Notes under the pieces: generated by a model
Told to the model about the DNA's origin: nothing
Seen by the model: the letters and a program-made list of their open reading frames with translations, nothing else
Database searches by the model: none
Position numbers and translations under genes: made by a program
Part shown: in pieces, positions 1 through 8,523 of the stretch
Numbering within the stretch: the first letter of the stretch is position 1
How the letters are laid out: every line of letters starts with the position of its first letter
Assembly: GCA_024644805.1 (NCBI GenBank)
Contig: JAHEHC010000004.1
Location: forward strand, 1 to 40,028
Source: Flavobacterium sp.
GTDB taxonomy: Bacteria; Bacteroidota; Bacteroidia; Flavobacteriales; Flavobacteriaceae
DNA length: 40,028 nt
Direction of reading: 5' to 3'

Positions 1-1
1 T

Positions 2-136
2 GTTCCTCTTTCAGCCAAAAATTTAAGCTCTAAACAACATCATTTGTTCTATTTTAGAAAGATCATCTTAAAAGATGGTACAAAAATTGGGAATCTTCGA
101 GTTCAGAAAGATTTTGTTGATCGGTTTATCGAGTAA
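2..136 (+). CDS. 3' end of a CDS truncated by the window start, product unknown (…FYFRKIILKDGTKIGNLRVQKDFVDRFIE*)
   Basis: Open frame from base 2 to TAA at 134-136, 44 codons without a stop; too short for family assignment. Confidence 0.5.
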   Translation, partial: VPLSAKNLSSKQHHLFYFRKIILKDGTKIGNLRVQKDFVDRFIE

Positions 137-207
137 AAAGTATACGATCTATTTTATCAGAATTAAAAAAATAAGTAACTTATAGAACCATTTAAAAAAG
201 TTCAATT

Positions 208-963
208 ATGAGAAATTCAATAGCTATTCTATTAGCACTATTTTGCACGTTCAGCATTGCAAATGCACAGGTTCAGACCCCAAAAGCCCCAAATTCCACA
301 ACCAAGGTCAGCAATGACTGTGAAAGCGGAGATTGCCAAAATGGCTGGGGATACAAGACCTTTTCATATGGATATTATGAAGGTTTTTGGAAAAATGGCA
401 AACGCCATGGATATGGATTGTTCGATTGGGACGATTCAGGAAAATACATCGGATTTTGGGTGAATGATAAAATGACCGGATATGGAACCTATCTTGGAGA
501 TTCCATGGATATGGTTGGAGAATTTGAAGATGGATTCATACAAGGACTTGGGTATATCGTTGAGAATGAAGAATGGGAACAAGGCGTCTATAGTTTAAGT
601 CAGCTTGAAGAGGCTTATACCTTCTATGATAATGGAGTGACAACCGGATGCACTGCTGGAGATTGCCAGAATAAATACGGTCGATATAAATGGAGCAATG
701 GAGATTCCTTCACCGGATTCTTTAAGAATGGAAATATGTTTATGGGAACCTATTTATATTCCAATGGAGATAAATACACCGGGACATTCAACTCAAGCAA
801 CCAATTTCATGGAGAGGGTAGATTCTTCTTCAAGAGTGGAGAATACTATGGAGGCAAATGGAAGAACGGAAATTACCATGGCAGAGGATATTTCCATGAT
901 AAGGAATATGTACAAAAGATTGGAGAGTGGAGCAATGGTACACTGGTAACCAAATTGAACTAA
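208..963 (+). CDS. Secreted MORN-repeat protein
   Basis: N-terminal signal peptide (…LLALFCTFSIANAQ) and repeated YxGxWxNGxxHGxGxY MORN-like units; two CxxGDCQ motifs. Confidence 0.9.
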   Translation: MRNSIAILLALFCTFSIANAQVQTPKAPNSTTKVSNDCESGDCQNGWGYKTFSYGYYEGFWKNGKRHGYGLFDWDDSGKYIGFWVNDKMTGYGTYLGDSMDMVGEFEDGFIQGLGYIVENEEWEQGVYSLSQLEEAYTFYDNGVTTGCTAGDCQNKYGRYKWSNGDSFTGFFKNGNMFMGTYLYSNGDKYTGTFNSSNQFHGEGRFFFKSGEYYGGKWKNGNYHGRGYFHDKEYVQKIGEWSNGTLVTKLN

Positions 964-964
964 A

Positions 965-984
965 AATAGGGCAAATGCCCTATT
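965..984 (+). terminator. Intergenic hairpin AATAGGGC-AAAT-GCCCTATT
   Basis: Perfect 8-bp stem with 4-nt loop just after the stop codon; no strong T-tract follows, so it may be a weak terminator or processing element. Confidence 0.5.
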
Positions 985-1004
985 CAGGTTATTTTAAAGT
1001 TTTA

Positions 1005-1012
1005 TATATTTG
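1005..1012 (+). promoter_or_regulatory. Candidate Bacteroidota -7 element TATATTTG (TAnnTTTG consensus)
   Basis: Exact consensus match about 24 bp before the ATG at 1037. Confidence 0.5.
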
Positions 1013-1036
1013 AAATACACTAAAAATCAAATCATT

Positions 1037-1807
1037 ATGAGAACAAAGATATTAACTACTATCTTTTCAGTTTTATTAGCAGGGATAACTGCATTACAAG
1101 CAAATTATATCGTGCCATTATCAGTAGCAAATTCCAACGATTCTTCAGTACTGGTAAATTGTGTGAGCGGTGACTGTCAGGATGGTTGGGGTAAATATGA
1201 ATATGACAATGGATACTATGATGGATTCTGGCAAAATGGGAAAAAACATGGTTATGGATTGTATAATTGGAACGATTCCGGAAAATATATAGGGAATTGG
1301 GAAAATGATAGTATGAGTGGCTATGGAGTTTATATAGATGAGAACAATGATAATATCATCGGTCAGTATGATGACGGTGAATTGAATGGATTAGGACTCA
1401 CTGTATTTGGTGAAGAATGGAGCCAGGGAATCTATAAAGATGGGAATTTAAAGACCTCATATGATTTCTATACAAATAATGTGGATACCGGCTGTACCGC
1501 TGGTGATTGTCAGGACAAGTACGGACGATGGAAATGGAGCAATGGAGATTCCTTTACCGGCTTCTTTAAGGATGGCAGACTCTTTATGGGAACCTATACT
1601 TTTGCAGGTGGAGGAAAATACAGCGGTATGTTTAACAGCGACAACCAATTCCATGGTACTGGGAGGTATTTCTATGCTGACGGAGCCTATTATGGCGGAC
1701 AATGGAATAATGGTGAGATGCAGGGCAGAGGTTACTACCACAACAAAGATCTTGATCAGCAGATCGGAGTATGGGACAATTCAGTTCTGATTAAATCCAT
1801 GAAATAA
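1037..1807 (+). CDS. Secreted MORN-repeat protein, paralogue of the 208-963 gene
   Basis: Same architecture and CxxGDCQ motifs; ATG at 1037 preferred over the called TTG at 1010, which lies within the putative -7 box; signal peptide MRTKILTTIFSVLLAGITALQA. Confidence 0.88.
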   Translation: MRTKILTTIFSVLLAGITALQANYIVPLSVANSNDSSVLVNCVSGDCQDGWGKYEYDNGYYDGFWQNGKKHGYGLYNWNDSGKYIGNWENDSMSGYGVYIDENNDNIIGQYDDGELNGLGLTVFGEEWSQGIYKDGNLKTSYDFYTNNVDTGCTAGDCQDKYGRWKWSNGDSFTGFFKDGRLFMGTYTFAGGGKYSGMFNSDNQFHGTGRYFYADGAYYGGQWNNGEMQGRGYYHNKDLDQQIGVWDNSVLIKSMK

Positions 1808-1828
1808 CTGAAGCTTAAGAATATAGTT

Positions 1829-1860
1829 AAAACACGACTTAGGTCGTGTTTTTTATTTTT
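1829..1860 (+). terminator. Rho-independent terminator
   Basis: AACACGAC-TTAG-GTCGTGTT stem followed by TTTTATTTTT. Confidence 0.85.
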
Positions 1861-2092
1861 AATTGATTTCATATCATAAAACAGGTATTTTTTGCTATTT
1901 CATTACTGAAATTTCATCATCTATAAGCTAAAAAAATAGCATCGATTGGATCTTTTAAAACAAAATATTGAGGTATCATTGGTAACTCAGGAAGAGATAT
2001 CCATTGAATTTTCTTGAACAGAAACAAAATAAAATAAATGTTTTATATATTTAGAACTCATAAAAATCGAATAATTTAAATACCCTAAGAAA

Positions 2093-2926
2093 ATGAAACC
2101 ATTAAACCGTCTGTTTCTTAATGCATTAATTTTAATGTTAAGTGTATCTCTATTTGCACAAAAGACGCCAAGTAGACCAAATTCAACATCAAACCCCAAT
2201 ACAACGAGCTATAATACATCCAATAAGGAAGTGAACGAGACCCTGAGCTATGTAAATGATATGCTGGCCCGATATAATATTTATAATTCCTCCTTCAAGG
2301 TAGATATGAGTAAGAAAGAGATCAGTTTTATGGATAAATTCTCGATCCTTACCGCAAAATGGGCGGATATAGATTTCTATAATTCCAACAATAATATAGG
2401 ATTTGGTTGTAAGGACGGATCTGATTGTATGGAAGATAGGGATTTTGATACAGGTTCCCTGCAATCTCCAAGATCGTCCTATAGCCTGAGCATCAAAGAA
2501 GATGACGAGAAGATGATCTATCAGACCAATGTGATCGTTGGAAAACTGAATGATATGTTGGAGAGTCTTACCGTAGGAGGAGCAGTATCAAATTCGAGTG
2601 TAGTGGAAAGGAACCTGAAAATAATCAATGATGCATTTGATAAATACAATACCTATGATGCCAAGTTTTCTGTTCGTAATGGAAGGATCTATCTCGATAA
2701 CTCTGTTTCCAATTTCTCGGCCGATATCAATGATGTGATCTTCTACGTTCATTATGAGAACAAGTGGATGGTTCTTAAATGCATAAAGGATGGTTGTTTT
2801 GACGGAACCTCATTCGAAGACGAATATTCCATGAGCTTGAAAACAAGTAGTGGAGCTATTTGTCCTAACATAGATGAGGTACTAGAAGCATTTAACAAGA
2901 TCAGAAGTGATGTTTTGAGTAAATAA
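2093..2926 (+). CDS. Secreted hypothetical protein with two copies of an internal domain
   Basis: Signal peptide (MKPLNRLFLNALILMLSVSLFAQ); internal repeats of a (ND)x(YN)xY…F…C-x-D-G block. Confidence 0.8.
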   Translation: MKPLNRLFLNALILMLSVSLFAQKTPSRPNSTSNPNTTSYNTSNKEVNETLSYVNDMLARYNIYNSSFKVDMSKKEISFMDKFSILTAKWADIDFYNSNNNIGFGCKDGSDCMEDRDFDTGSLQSPRSSYSLSIKEDDEKMIYQTNVIVGKLNDMLESLTVGGAVSNSSVVERNLKIINDAFDKYNTYDAKFSVRNGRIYLDNSVSNFSADINDVIFYVHYENKWMVLKCIKDGCFDGTSFEDEYSMSLKTSSGAICPNIDEVLEAFNKIRSDVLSK

Positions 2927-3032
2927 TAATTGAATTACTAAAAATAAATATTTACCTATTAACTACAAAGACAACCAAAGAATGATATGAAGTTTTTTGT
3001 GGAAGTCCTTCAAAATAAATTAAAGATGATAT

Positions 3033-4307
3033 TTATAATTTAAAGGCTTCTTTTACTTTATCCACATAATCCAATTTCTCCCAGGTAAAGGTCTCGACCT
3101 CTTTCTGGATTTCATTTCCATCCCCCGATTTAAATGTCAACATCTTCTTCTCAGGTGTTCTGCCCATGTGTCCGTATGAAGCAGATTCATAATAAATTGG
3201 ATTTCGAAGCTTCAATCGTTGTTCGATGAAATAAGGACGCATTTCGAATATAGATTCGACAACATTACTGATCTCAGCATCGCTCATATCGATATTTGCT
3301 GTACCAAATGTGTCAACCAGAATACTGGTCGGTTTAGCAAGACCGATGGCATAGCTCACCTGTACCAATGCCTCTTTACACAATCCGGCAGCTACAAGAT
3401 TCTTGGCTATATGCCGCGTAGCATAGGCAGCAGATCGATCTACTTTACTGGGATCCTTTCCGCTGAAAGCACCACCACCATGAGCCCCTTTTCCACCATA
3501 GGTGTCTACTATGATCTTTCTACCAGTTACCCCAGTATCGCCGTGAGGCCCACCAATTACAAAAGTCCCGGTTGGATTAACATGATAGGTGATATCATCA
3601 TTGAACAGGTCCTTGATATTTTTAGGTAGCTTATCGATTACTCTGGGCATGAGTATGGATTTCATATCTTTTTTAATGATCTCCAACATCTCTTCATCGG
3701 CCTTCTTTTTATCCTCTCCTTTGATGAAATCATCGTGTTGAGTTGAAATAACAATGGTGTTGATCTTTTGAGGGATATTGTCATCGCTATATTCGATGGT
3801 TACCTGACTTTTAGAATCGGGTCTCAAGTAATGTATATCCCGATCCTCTTTTCTCAATAAAGCCAGTTCTTGAAGAATACGATGACTTAGATCCAATGCT
3901 AAAGGCATGTAATTATCGGTCTCATTGGTTGCATAGCCAAACATCATACCCTGATCTCCAGCACCTTGTTCTTCTTTATTTTCTTTATCAACACCCTGAT
4001 TAATGTCTGGAGACTGTTCGTGAATCGCTGAAAACACACCACAAGAATTCCCATCGAACATATATTCACTTTTGGTGTAACCTATCTTATTGATCACATC
4101 TCTTGCAATTTTCTGAACATCCAAATAGGTGTTGCTCTTTACTTCACCTGCCAATACTACCTGACCGGTGGTTACCAGAGTTTCACAAGCTACTTTCGAT
4201 TCTGGATCAAAAGCAAGAAAGTGATCTACCAATGCATCGCTGATCTGATCAGCTACTTTATCAGGATGTCCTTCTGAGACACTCTCTGAAGTGAATAGAT
4301 ATGCCAT
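3033..4307 (-). CDS. metK: S-adenosylmethionine synthetase
   Basis: MAYLFTSESVSEGHPDKVADQISDALVD…, GAGDQGMMFGYA, GGGAFSGKDPSKVDRSAAY signatures. ATG at 4307 preferred over the called TTG at 4346, which is inside a leader hairpin. Confidence 0.98.
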   Translation of the reverse strand: MAYLFTSESVSEGHPDKVADQISDALVDHFLAFDPESKVACETLVTTGQVVLAGEVKSNTYLDVQKIARDVINKIGYTKSEYMFDGNSCGVFSAIHEQSPDINQGVDKENKEEQGAGDQGMMFGYATNETDNYMPLALDLSHRILQELALLRKEDRDIHYLRPDSKSQVTIEYSDDNIPQKINTIVISTQHDDFIKGEDKKKADEEMLEIIKKDMKSILMPRVIDKLPKNIKDLFNDDITYHVNPTGTFVIGGPHGDTGVTGRKIIVDTYGGKGAHGGGAFSGKDPSKVDRSAAYATRHIAKNLVAAGLCKEALVQVSYAIGLAKPTSILVDTFGTANIDMSDAEISNVVESIFEMRPYFIEQRLKLRNPIYYESASYGHMGRTPEKKMLTFKSGDGNEIQKEVETFTWEKLDYVDKVKEAFKL

Positions 4308-4329
4308 ATTTAAACTATTTTTTTGAAGA

Positions 4330-4347
4330 TTTGACAATCGTGTCAAA
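4330..4347 (-). promoter_or_regulatory. Leader hairpin downstream of the metK aptamer (candidate expression platform)
   Basis: Perfect 7-bp stem TTTGACA/TGTCAAA with a 4-nt loop; its downstream strand can instead pair over 10 bp with the aptamer loop (4394-4403). Confidence 0.6.
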
Positions 4348-4350
4348 GGA

Positions 4351-4410
4351 AGTTCACACTGCCTTTTAGCATTTTTTTTTGAGGTTGCAATCAGTCAAAT
4401 CTTTCCTCTT
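4351..4410 (-). ncRNA. SAM-II-type (metA motif / SAM_alpha) riboswitch aptamer upstream of metK
   Basis: Minus-strand RNA AAGAGGAAAGAUUUGACUGAUUGCAACCUCAAAAAAAAAUGCUAAAAGGCAGU: P1 GAGG/CCUC, GAUUU…UUGCAA loop, A-rich linker, GCUAAAAGG segment and possible pseudoknot ACUG/CAGU; matches the remembered SAM-II core (…GAUUUAACCGUAUUGCAAGCGCG…AAAUGUAGCUAAAAAGG). Confidence 0.82.
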
Positions 4411-4423
4411 AATTTTTGTTCTG

Positions 4424-4431
4424 CAAAAGTA
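4424..4431 (-). promoter_or_regulatory. Candidate metK promoter -7 element TACTTTTG
   Basis: Exact TAnnTTTG on the minus strand; places the start site only a few nt before the aptamer. Confidence 0.55.
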
Positions 4432-4481
4432 AAAAAATATTGTGAATCCTATTTCTCTTTGTAATTTTTTATCGAAAATAT

Positions 4482-4512
4482 TTGGATAATTGATTATATG
4501 AACAAATATTTG
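4482..4512 (+). promoter_or_regulatory. Candidate metH promoter: TTG (4482-4484), N20, AATATTTG (4505-4512)
   Basis: One mismatch to TAnnTTTG with a TTG at the expected -33 spacing; lies upstream of the S-box. Confidence 0.4.
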
Positions 4513-4543
4513 CGCTATCAAAGTTCAAACACTTATTGAAATT

Positions 4544-4648
4544 GTTATCAAGAAAGGTGGAGGGATTGGACCCTTTGAAACCTTAGCAACCCTTTATCAG
4601 TAAAGTAGGTGCTAAATTCTACTGGATCAAATTGATCAGATAGATAAC
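4544..4648 (+). ncRNA. SAM-I (S-box) riboswitch upstream of metH-metF
   Basis: P1 GTTATC/GATAAC; conserved core ATCAAGAAAGGTGGAGGGATTGGACCCTTTGAAACCTTAGCAACCC; P3 GTAG-GTGCTAAATT-CTAC; P4 GATCA-AAT-TGATC. Confidence 0.95.
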
Positions 4649-4653
4649 CCAAA

Positions 4654-4674
4654 CAGAATTTTCCACAAATTCTG
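4654..4674 (+). promoter_or_regulatory. Terminator-like hairpin after the S-box (candidate expression platform)
   Basis: CAGAATTT-TCCAC-AAATTCTG perfect 8-bp stem; its 5' arm is also complementary to AAATTCT at 4614-4620 inside the aptamer. Confidence 0.6.
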
Positions 4675-4851
4675 ATCATTCTTTATAACATTTTTCTATT
4701 AAGTACGTCACCAATTGACGCATTTGGCTTATGATTGAATGTATGTAATACAGAGAATTAGAAAAATGATAGTAACGACCTATTGTCTATTTTATCAGAA
4801 TGATCCATTACAATGGACCATTAATAGAAAAAAAAATAATTGATCATCACT

Positions 4852-7800
4852 ATGGCAAATGTATTGAAGGAATTGAAGAATAGGATATTAGTGCTTGATG
4901 GAGCCATGGGTACCATGTTGCAGCAATATGATTTCTCAGAAGAGGATTTTCGAGGTGATCGATTTAGGGACTGGGAAGTTTCATTGAAAGGGAATAACGA
5001 CCTGTTGTCGATCACTCAACCTAAAGCAATTTCGGAAATTCATGCCAAGTACCTGGAAGCAGGTGCAGACATTATTGAGACCAACACATTTTCCGCTACG
5101 AGTATAGCCATGGCAGACTATCAAATGGAAGAAATGGTGTATGAAATCAATGTGGAATCAGCCAGGATCGCCAAAGAGATAGCTGAAGAGTTCACAGGAA
5201 GAACTCCTCAAAAACCCAGATTCGTTGCTGGAAGTATCGGTCCTACGAATAAAACGGCAAGTATGTCTCCCGAAGTGAATGATCCCGGATATAGAGCTAT
5301 CACCTTTGACGAGCTAAGATCAGCCTATAAATTGCAAGTTGAAGCCTTATTGGATGGTGGAGTGGATCTATTACTTGTAGAGACCGTTTTTGACACTCTC
5401 AATGCTAAAGCGGCTTTGTTTGCCATTGAAGAGGTCAAGGAAGAACGAAATATCGATGTGCCCATAATGGTGTCCGGTACCATTACGGATGCTTCGGGAA
5501 GAACGTTGTCCGGACAAACGGTAGAAGCTTTTTTAGCCTCTATTTCCCATATTCCATTGTTGAGCATCGGTTTCAATTGTGCTTTGGGTGCAGAGCAACT
5601 CAAGCCCTTTTTAAAAAGACTATCAAGGGATACTTCCTTCTTTACCTCAGCCCATCCAAATGCCGGATTACCCAATGCATTTGGAGAATACGATCAGACA
5701 CCCCAGCAAATGATGCAATTGATCGAGGAATACCTTCAGGAAGGACTGATCAATATAATTGGAGGATGTTGCGGAACCAATCCGGATCATATCAGAAAGA
5801 TCGCTATAATAGCCAGCGAGCACAAACCCAGGAATTGTGCTGAAGTCAAAATTTCAGATAAAAGATACTTGACCCTATCTGGATTGGAATCATTGGTCGT
5901 AACACCAGAGAGCAACTTTATCAATGTGGGTGAACGAACTAATGTAACGGGATCCAGAAAGTTCCTAAGACTCATTCAAGAGGACAACTACGATGAAGCT
6001 ATTGAAATTGCAAGACTTCAAGTTGAGGACGGTGCTCAGATCATCGATGTGAATATGGACGAAGCCATGATAGATGGTGTGCAGGCCATGACCAGATTCC
6101 TTAATCTTATCGCCTCTGAACCGGACATTGCAAGAGTTCCTATTATGATCGATTCATCCAAATGGGAGATCATTGAGGCAGGACTTAAAGTAGTTCAGGG
6201 GAAATGTGTTGTTAACTCGATAAGCTTAAAGGAAGGGGAGGAAGAATTTATCAGACAGGCGAAATTGATAAGACGGTATGGTGCAGCAGTCATCGTCATG
6301 GCATTTGACGAAACAGGGCAGGCAGACAGTTTTCAGAGAAGGATATCTATTTGTAAAAGATCCTATGATATACTGGTGAATACCGTTGGTTTCCCTCCCG
6401 AAGACATCATATTCGATCCCAACATCTTTCCGGTAGCAACTGGTATGGAAGAACATAGAAGGAACGCAATAGATTTTTTCAAGGCTACAAAATGGATCAG
6501 AGAACAGTTAGCCCATTCAAATGTTTCGGGAGGAGTCAGTAATGTGTCCTTTTCATTTCGAGGGAACAACAGCATCAGGGAAGCCATGCATTCGTCCTTC
6601 TTATATCATGCGATCGAGCATGGAATGAACTTGGGAATCGTAAATCCATCCCTATTAGAAGTTTATGACGAGATCGATGAAGAACTATTGGAGCATGTTG
6701 AGGATGTATTATTGGACCGGAGAGAGGATGCCACAGAACGATTGATGGACTATTCAGAGACCGTAAAAGGAATTGTAAAGGAGTCCAATGTGGAAGTTCA
6801 GGAATGGAGAACAGAGCCTTTACAAGACCGAATTACCCACGCATTGGTAAAAGGGATTGATGCATTTATAATCGAAGATGTAGAAGAGGCCAGAATGGAA
6901 TCCGAAAAGCCCATCGATGTCATTGAAGGACATTTGATGATCGGAATGGATGTGGTTGGTGAGTTGTTCGGAAGTGGAAAGATGTTCTTGCCACAAGTGG
7001 TGAAATCGGCCAGAGTGATGAAGAAGGCGGTAGCCTATCTTCAACCTTATATTGAGAAGGAAAAAGGGGGTAGATCAGAATTTGCCGGAAGAATTGTCAT
7101 GGCAACTGTAAAAGGGGATGTACATGATATTGGAAAGAACATAGTGAGTGTTGTACTGGGATGTAATAATTATGAAGTGATCGATCTTGGGGTGATGGTA
7201 CCTCTTGAAAAGATCATCGATACCGCGATCAAGGAACAGGCCGATATCATAGGTCTAAGTGGTTTGATCACTCCATCCTTGGACGAAATGGTTTATGTTT
7301 CCATGGAAATGGAAAAACGCAAATTGAGTATTCCATTGATCGTTGGAGGAGCGACTACGTCAAGGGTGCATTCAGCAGTTAAGATCGCTCCCAATTACAG
7401 TCATGCAGTAGTACATGTCAATGATGCTTCTAAGGCTGTAACAGTAGTGGGCAATCTGTTGAATAAGAACAAAGAACGGTATATGGACCAGATCAGGACG
7501 GAATACAACACATTTAGAGATCAGTTCTTATCACGTAACAGAAAAAAAGAGTTTTTAAGCATTGAAGATGCCAGGAATAATAAATTAAGGATCGATTGGA
7601 GTTCGACCAGGATCATGAAGCCTACCAAATTGGGAATTGATATTTTAGATGATTTCGATCTAACCCTATTATTGGATTTCATCGACTGGACCCCATTCTT
7701 CAGGAGTTGGGAGTTACACGGAAAATTCCCGAACATTTTGGAAGACGAAATAATCGGAGAACAGGCAACAGCCTTGTACCATGATGCTCAGAACTTGTTG

Positions 7801-8520
7801 AAAAGGATTATCGATGAAAGACTTTTAAAAGCAAAAGCAGTATTTGGACTATTCGCTTCGAATTCAGTACATGACGATATAGAACTGTATGATCAAGATA
7901 GGGAGATATTAAATACCTTCATCACGCTTCGTCAGCAATCAAAGAAGAGAGATGGAGTTCCTAATGTAGCTTTGTCCGATTTTATAGCTCCTAAAGAATC
8001 GGGAATTGAAGATTATATGGGTTGTTTTTGTGTTACAGCTGGATTCGGTACGCAGGAATTGGCCCAACAATTTGAAGAGGCTCACGATGATTATAGTTCG
8101 ATTATGATCAAAGCCATTGCCGATAGATTGGCTGAGGCATTTGCCGAGTATCTGCATAAGGAGGTGCGAACCAGATATTGGGGATATGCCTCGAATGAGG
8201 ATCTGTCAAACGAAGACATCATAAAGGAAAACTACCGTGGTATACGTCCAGCACCGGGCTATCCTGCATGTCCAGATCATTTGGAAAAAAAGACCATATG
8301 GGAAGTATTGAATGTAAAGGAAAATATAGGAGTAGAGCTGACGGAAAGTATGGCTATGTGGCCTGCAGCAAGCGTTAGCGGGTATTATTTTGCAAATCCA
8401 GAGGCCAGATATTTCGGTCTGGGAAAAATTAAGAACGATCAATTGGAAGATTATTCCAAGCGAAGAAAAATCTCTGTTGTTGAGGCCGGAAAATGGCTGA
8501 ACCCAAATTTAAATGAATAG
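4852..8520 (+). CDS. metH: B12-dependent methionine synthase, full length (Hcy, pterin, cobalamin and activation domains in one chain)
   Basis: [37 protein letters not shown] (B12-binding DxHxxG), C-terminal AdoMet activation domain [12 protein letters not shown]. Confidence 0.98.
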   Translation: MANVLKELKNRILVLDGAMGTMLQQYDFSEEDFRGDRFRDWEVSLKGNNDLLSITQPKAISEIHAKYLEAGADIIETNTFSATSIAMADYQMEEMVYEINVESARIAKEIAEEFTGRTPQKPRFVAGSIGPTNKTASMSPEVNDPGYRAITFDELRSAYKLQVEALLDGGVDLLLVETVFDTLNAKAALFAIEEVKEERNIDVPIMVSGTITDASGRTLSGQTVEAFLASISHIPLLSIGFNCALGAEQLKPFLKRLSRDTSFFTSAHPNAGLPNAFGEYDQTPQQMMQLIEEYLQEGLINIIGGCCGTNPDHIRKIAIIASEHKPRNCAEVKISDKRYLTLSGLESLVVTPESNFINVGERTNVTGSRKFLRLIQEDNYDEAIEIARLQVEDGAQIIDVNMDEAMIDGVQAMTRFLNLIASEPDIARVPIMIDSSKWEIIEAGLKVVQGKCVVNSISLKEGEEEFIRQAKLIRRYGAAVIVMAFDETGQADSFQRRISICKRSYDILVNTVGFPPEDIIFDPNIFPVATGMEEHRRNAIDFFKATKWIREQLAHSNVSGGVSNVSFSFRGNNSIREAMHSSFLYHAIEHGMNLGIVNPSLLEVYDEIDEELLEHVEDVLLDRREDATERLMDYSETVKGIVKESNVEVQEWRTEPLQDRITHALVKGIDAFIIEDVEEARMESEKPIDVIEGHLMIGMDVVGELFGSGKMFLPQVVKSARVMKKAVAYLQPYIEKEKGGRSEFAGRIVMATVKGDVHDIGKNIVSVVLGCNNYEVIDLGVMVPLEKIIDTAIKEQADIIGLSGLITPSLDEMVYVSMEMEKRKLSIPLIVGGATTSRVHSAVKIAPNYSHAVVHVNDASKAVTVVGNLLNKNKERYMDQIRTEYNTFRDQFLSRNRKKEFLSIEDARNNKLRIDWSSTRIMKPTKLGIDILDDFDLTLLLDFIDWTPFFRSWELHGKFPNILEDEIIGEQATALYHDAQNLLKRIIDERLLKAKAVFGLFASNSVHDDIELYDQDREILNTFITLRQQSKKRDGVPNVALSDFIAPKESGIEDYMGCFCVTAGFGTQELAQQFEEAHDDYSSIMIKAIADRLAEAFAEYLHKEVRTRYWGYASNEDLSNEDIIKENYRGIRPAPGYPACPDHLEKKTIWEVLNVKENIGVELTESMAMWPAASVSGYYFANPEARYFGLGKIKNDQLEDYSKRRKISVVEAGKWLNPNLNE

Positions 8521-8523
8521 TCA

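Noticed and set aside
1889-1941. Inverted repeat TGCTATTT…AAATAGCA in the intergenic region before the 2093 gene
   Set aside because: Long A/T-rich loop, no T-tract, no recognised family; likely fortuitous.
148-4801. Identical 16-mer TCTATTTTATCAGAAT at 148-163 and 4786-4801, each upstream of a gene
   Set aside because: A/T-rich, only two copies, flanks differ; expected by chance at non-negligible frequency in a 40-kb A/T-rich window.
5325-5675. 116-aa antisense ORF inside metH, and similar antisense/alternate-frame ORFs throughout the ORF track
   Set aside because: They overlap strongly supported conserved genes and have no recognisable domains; treated as spurious.
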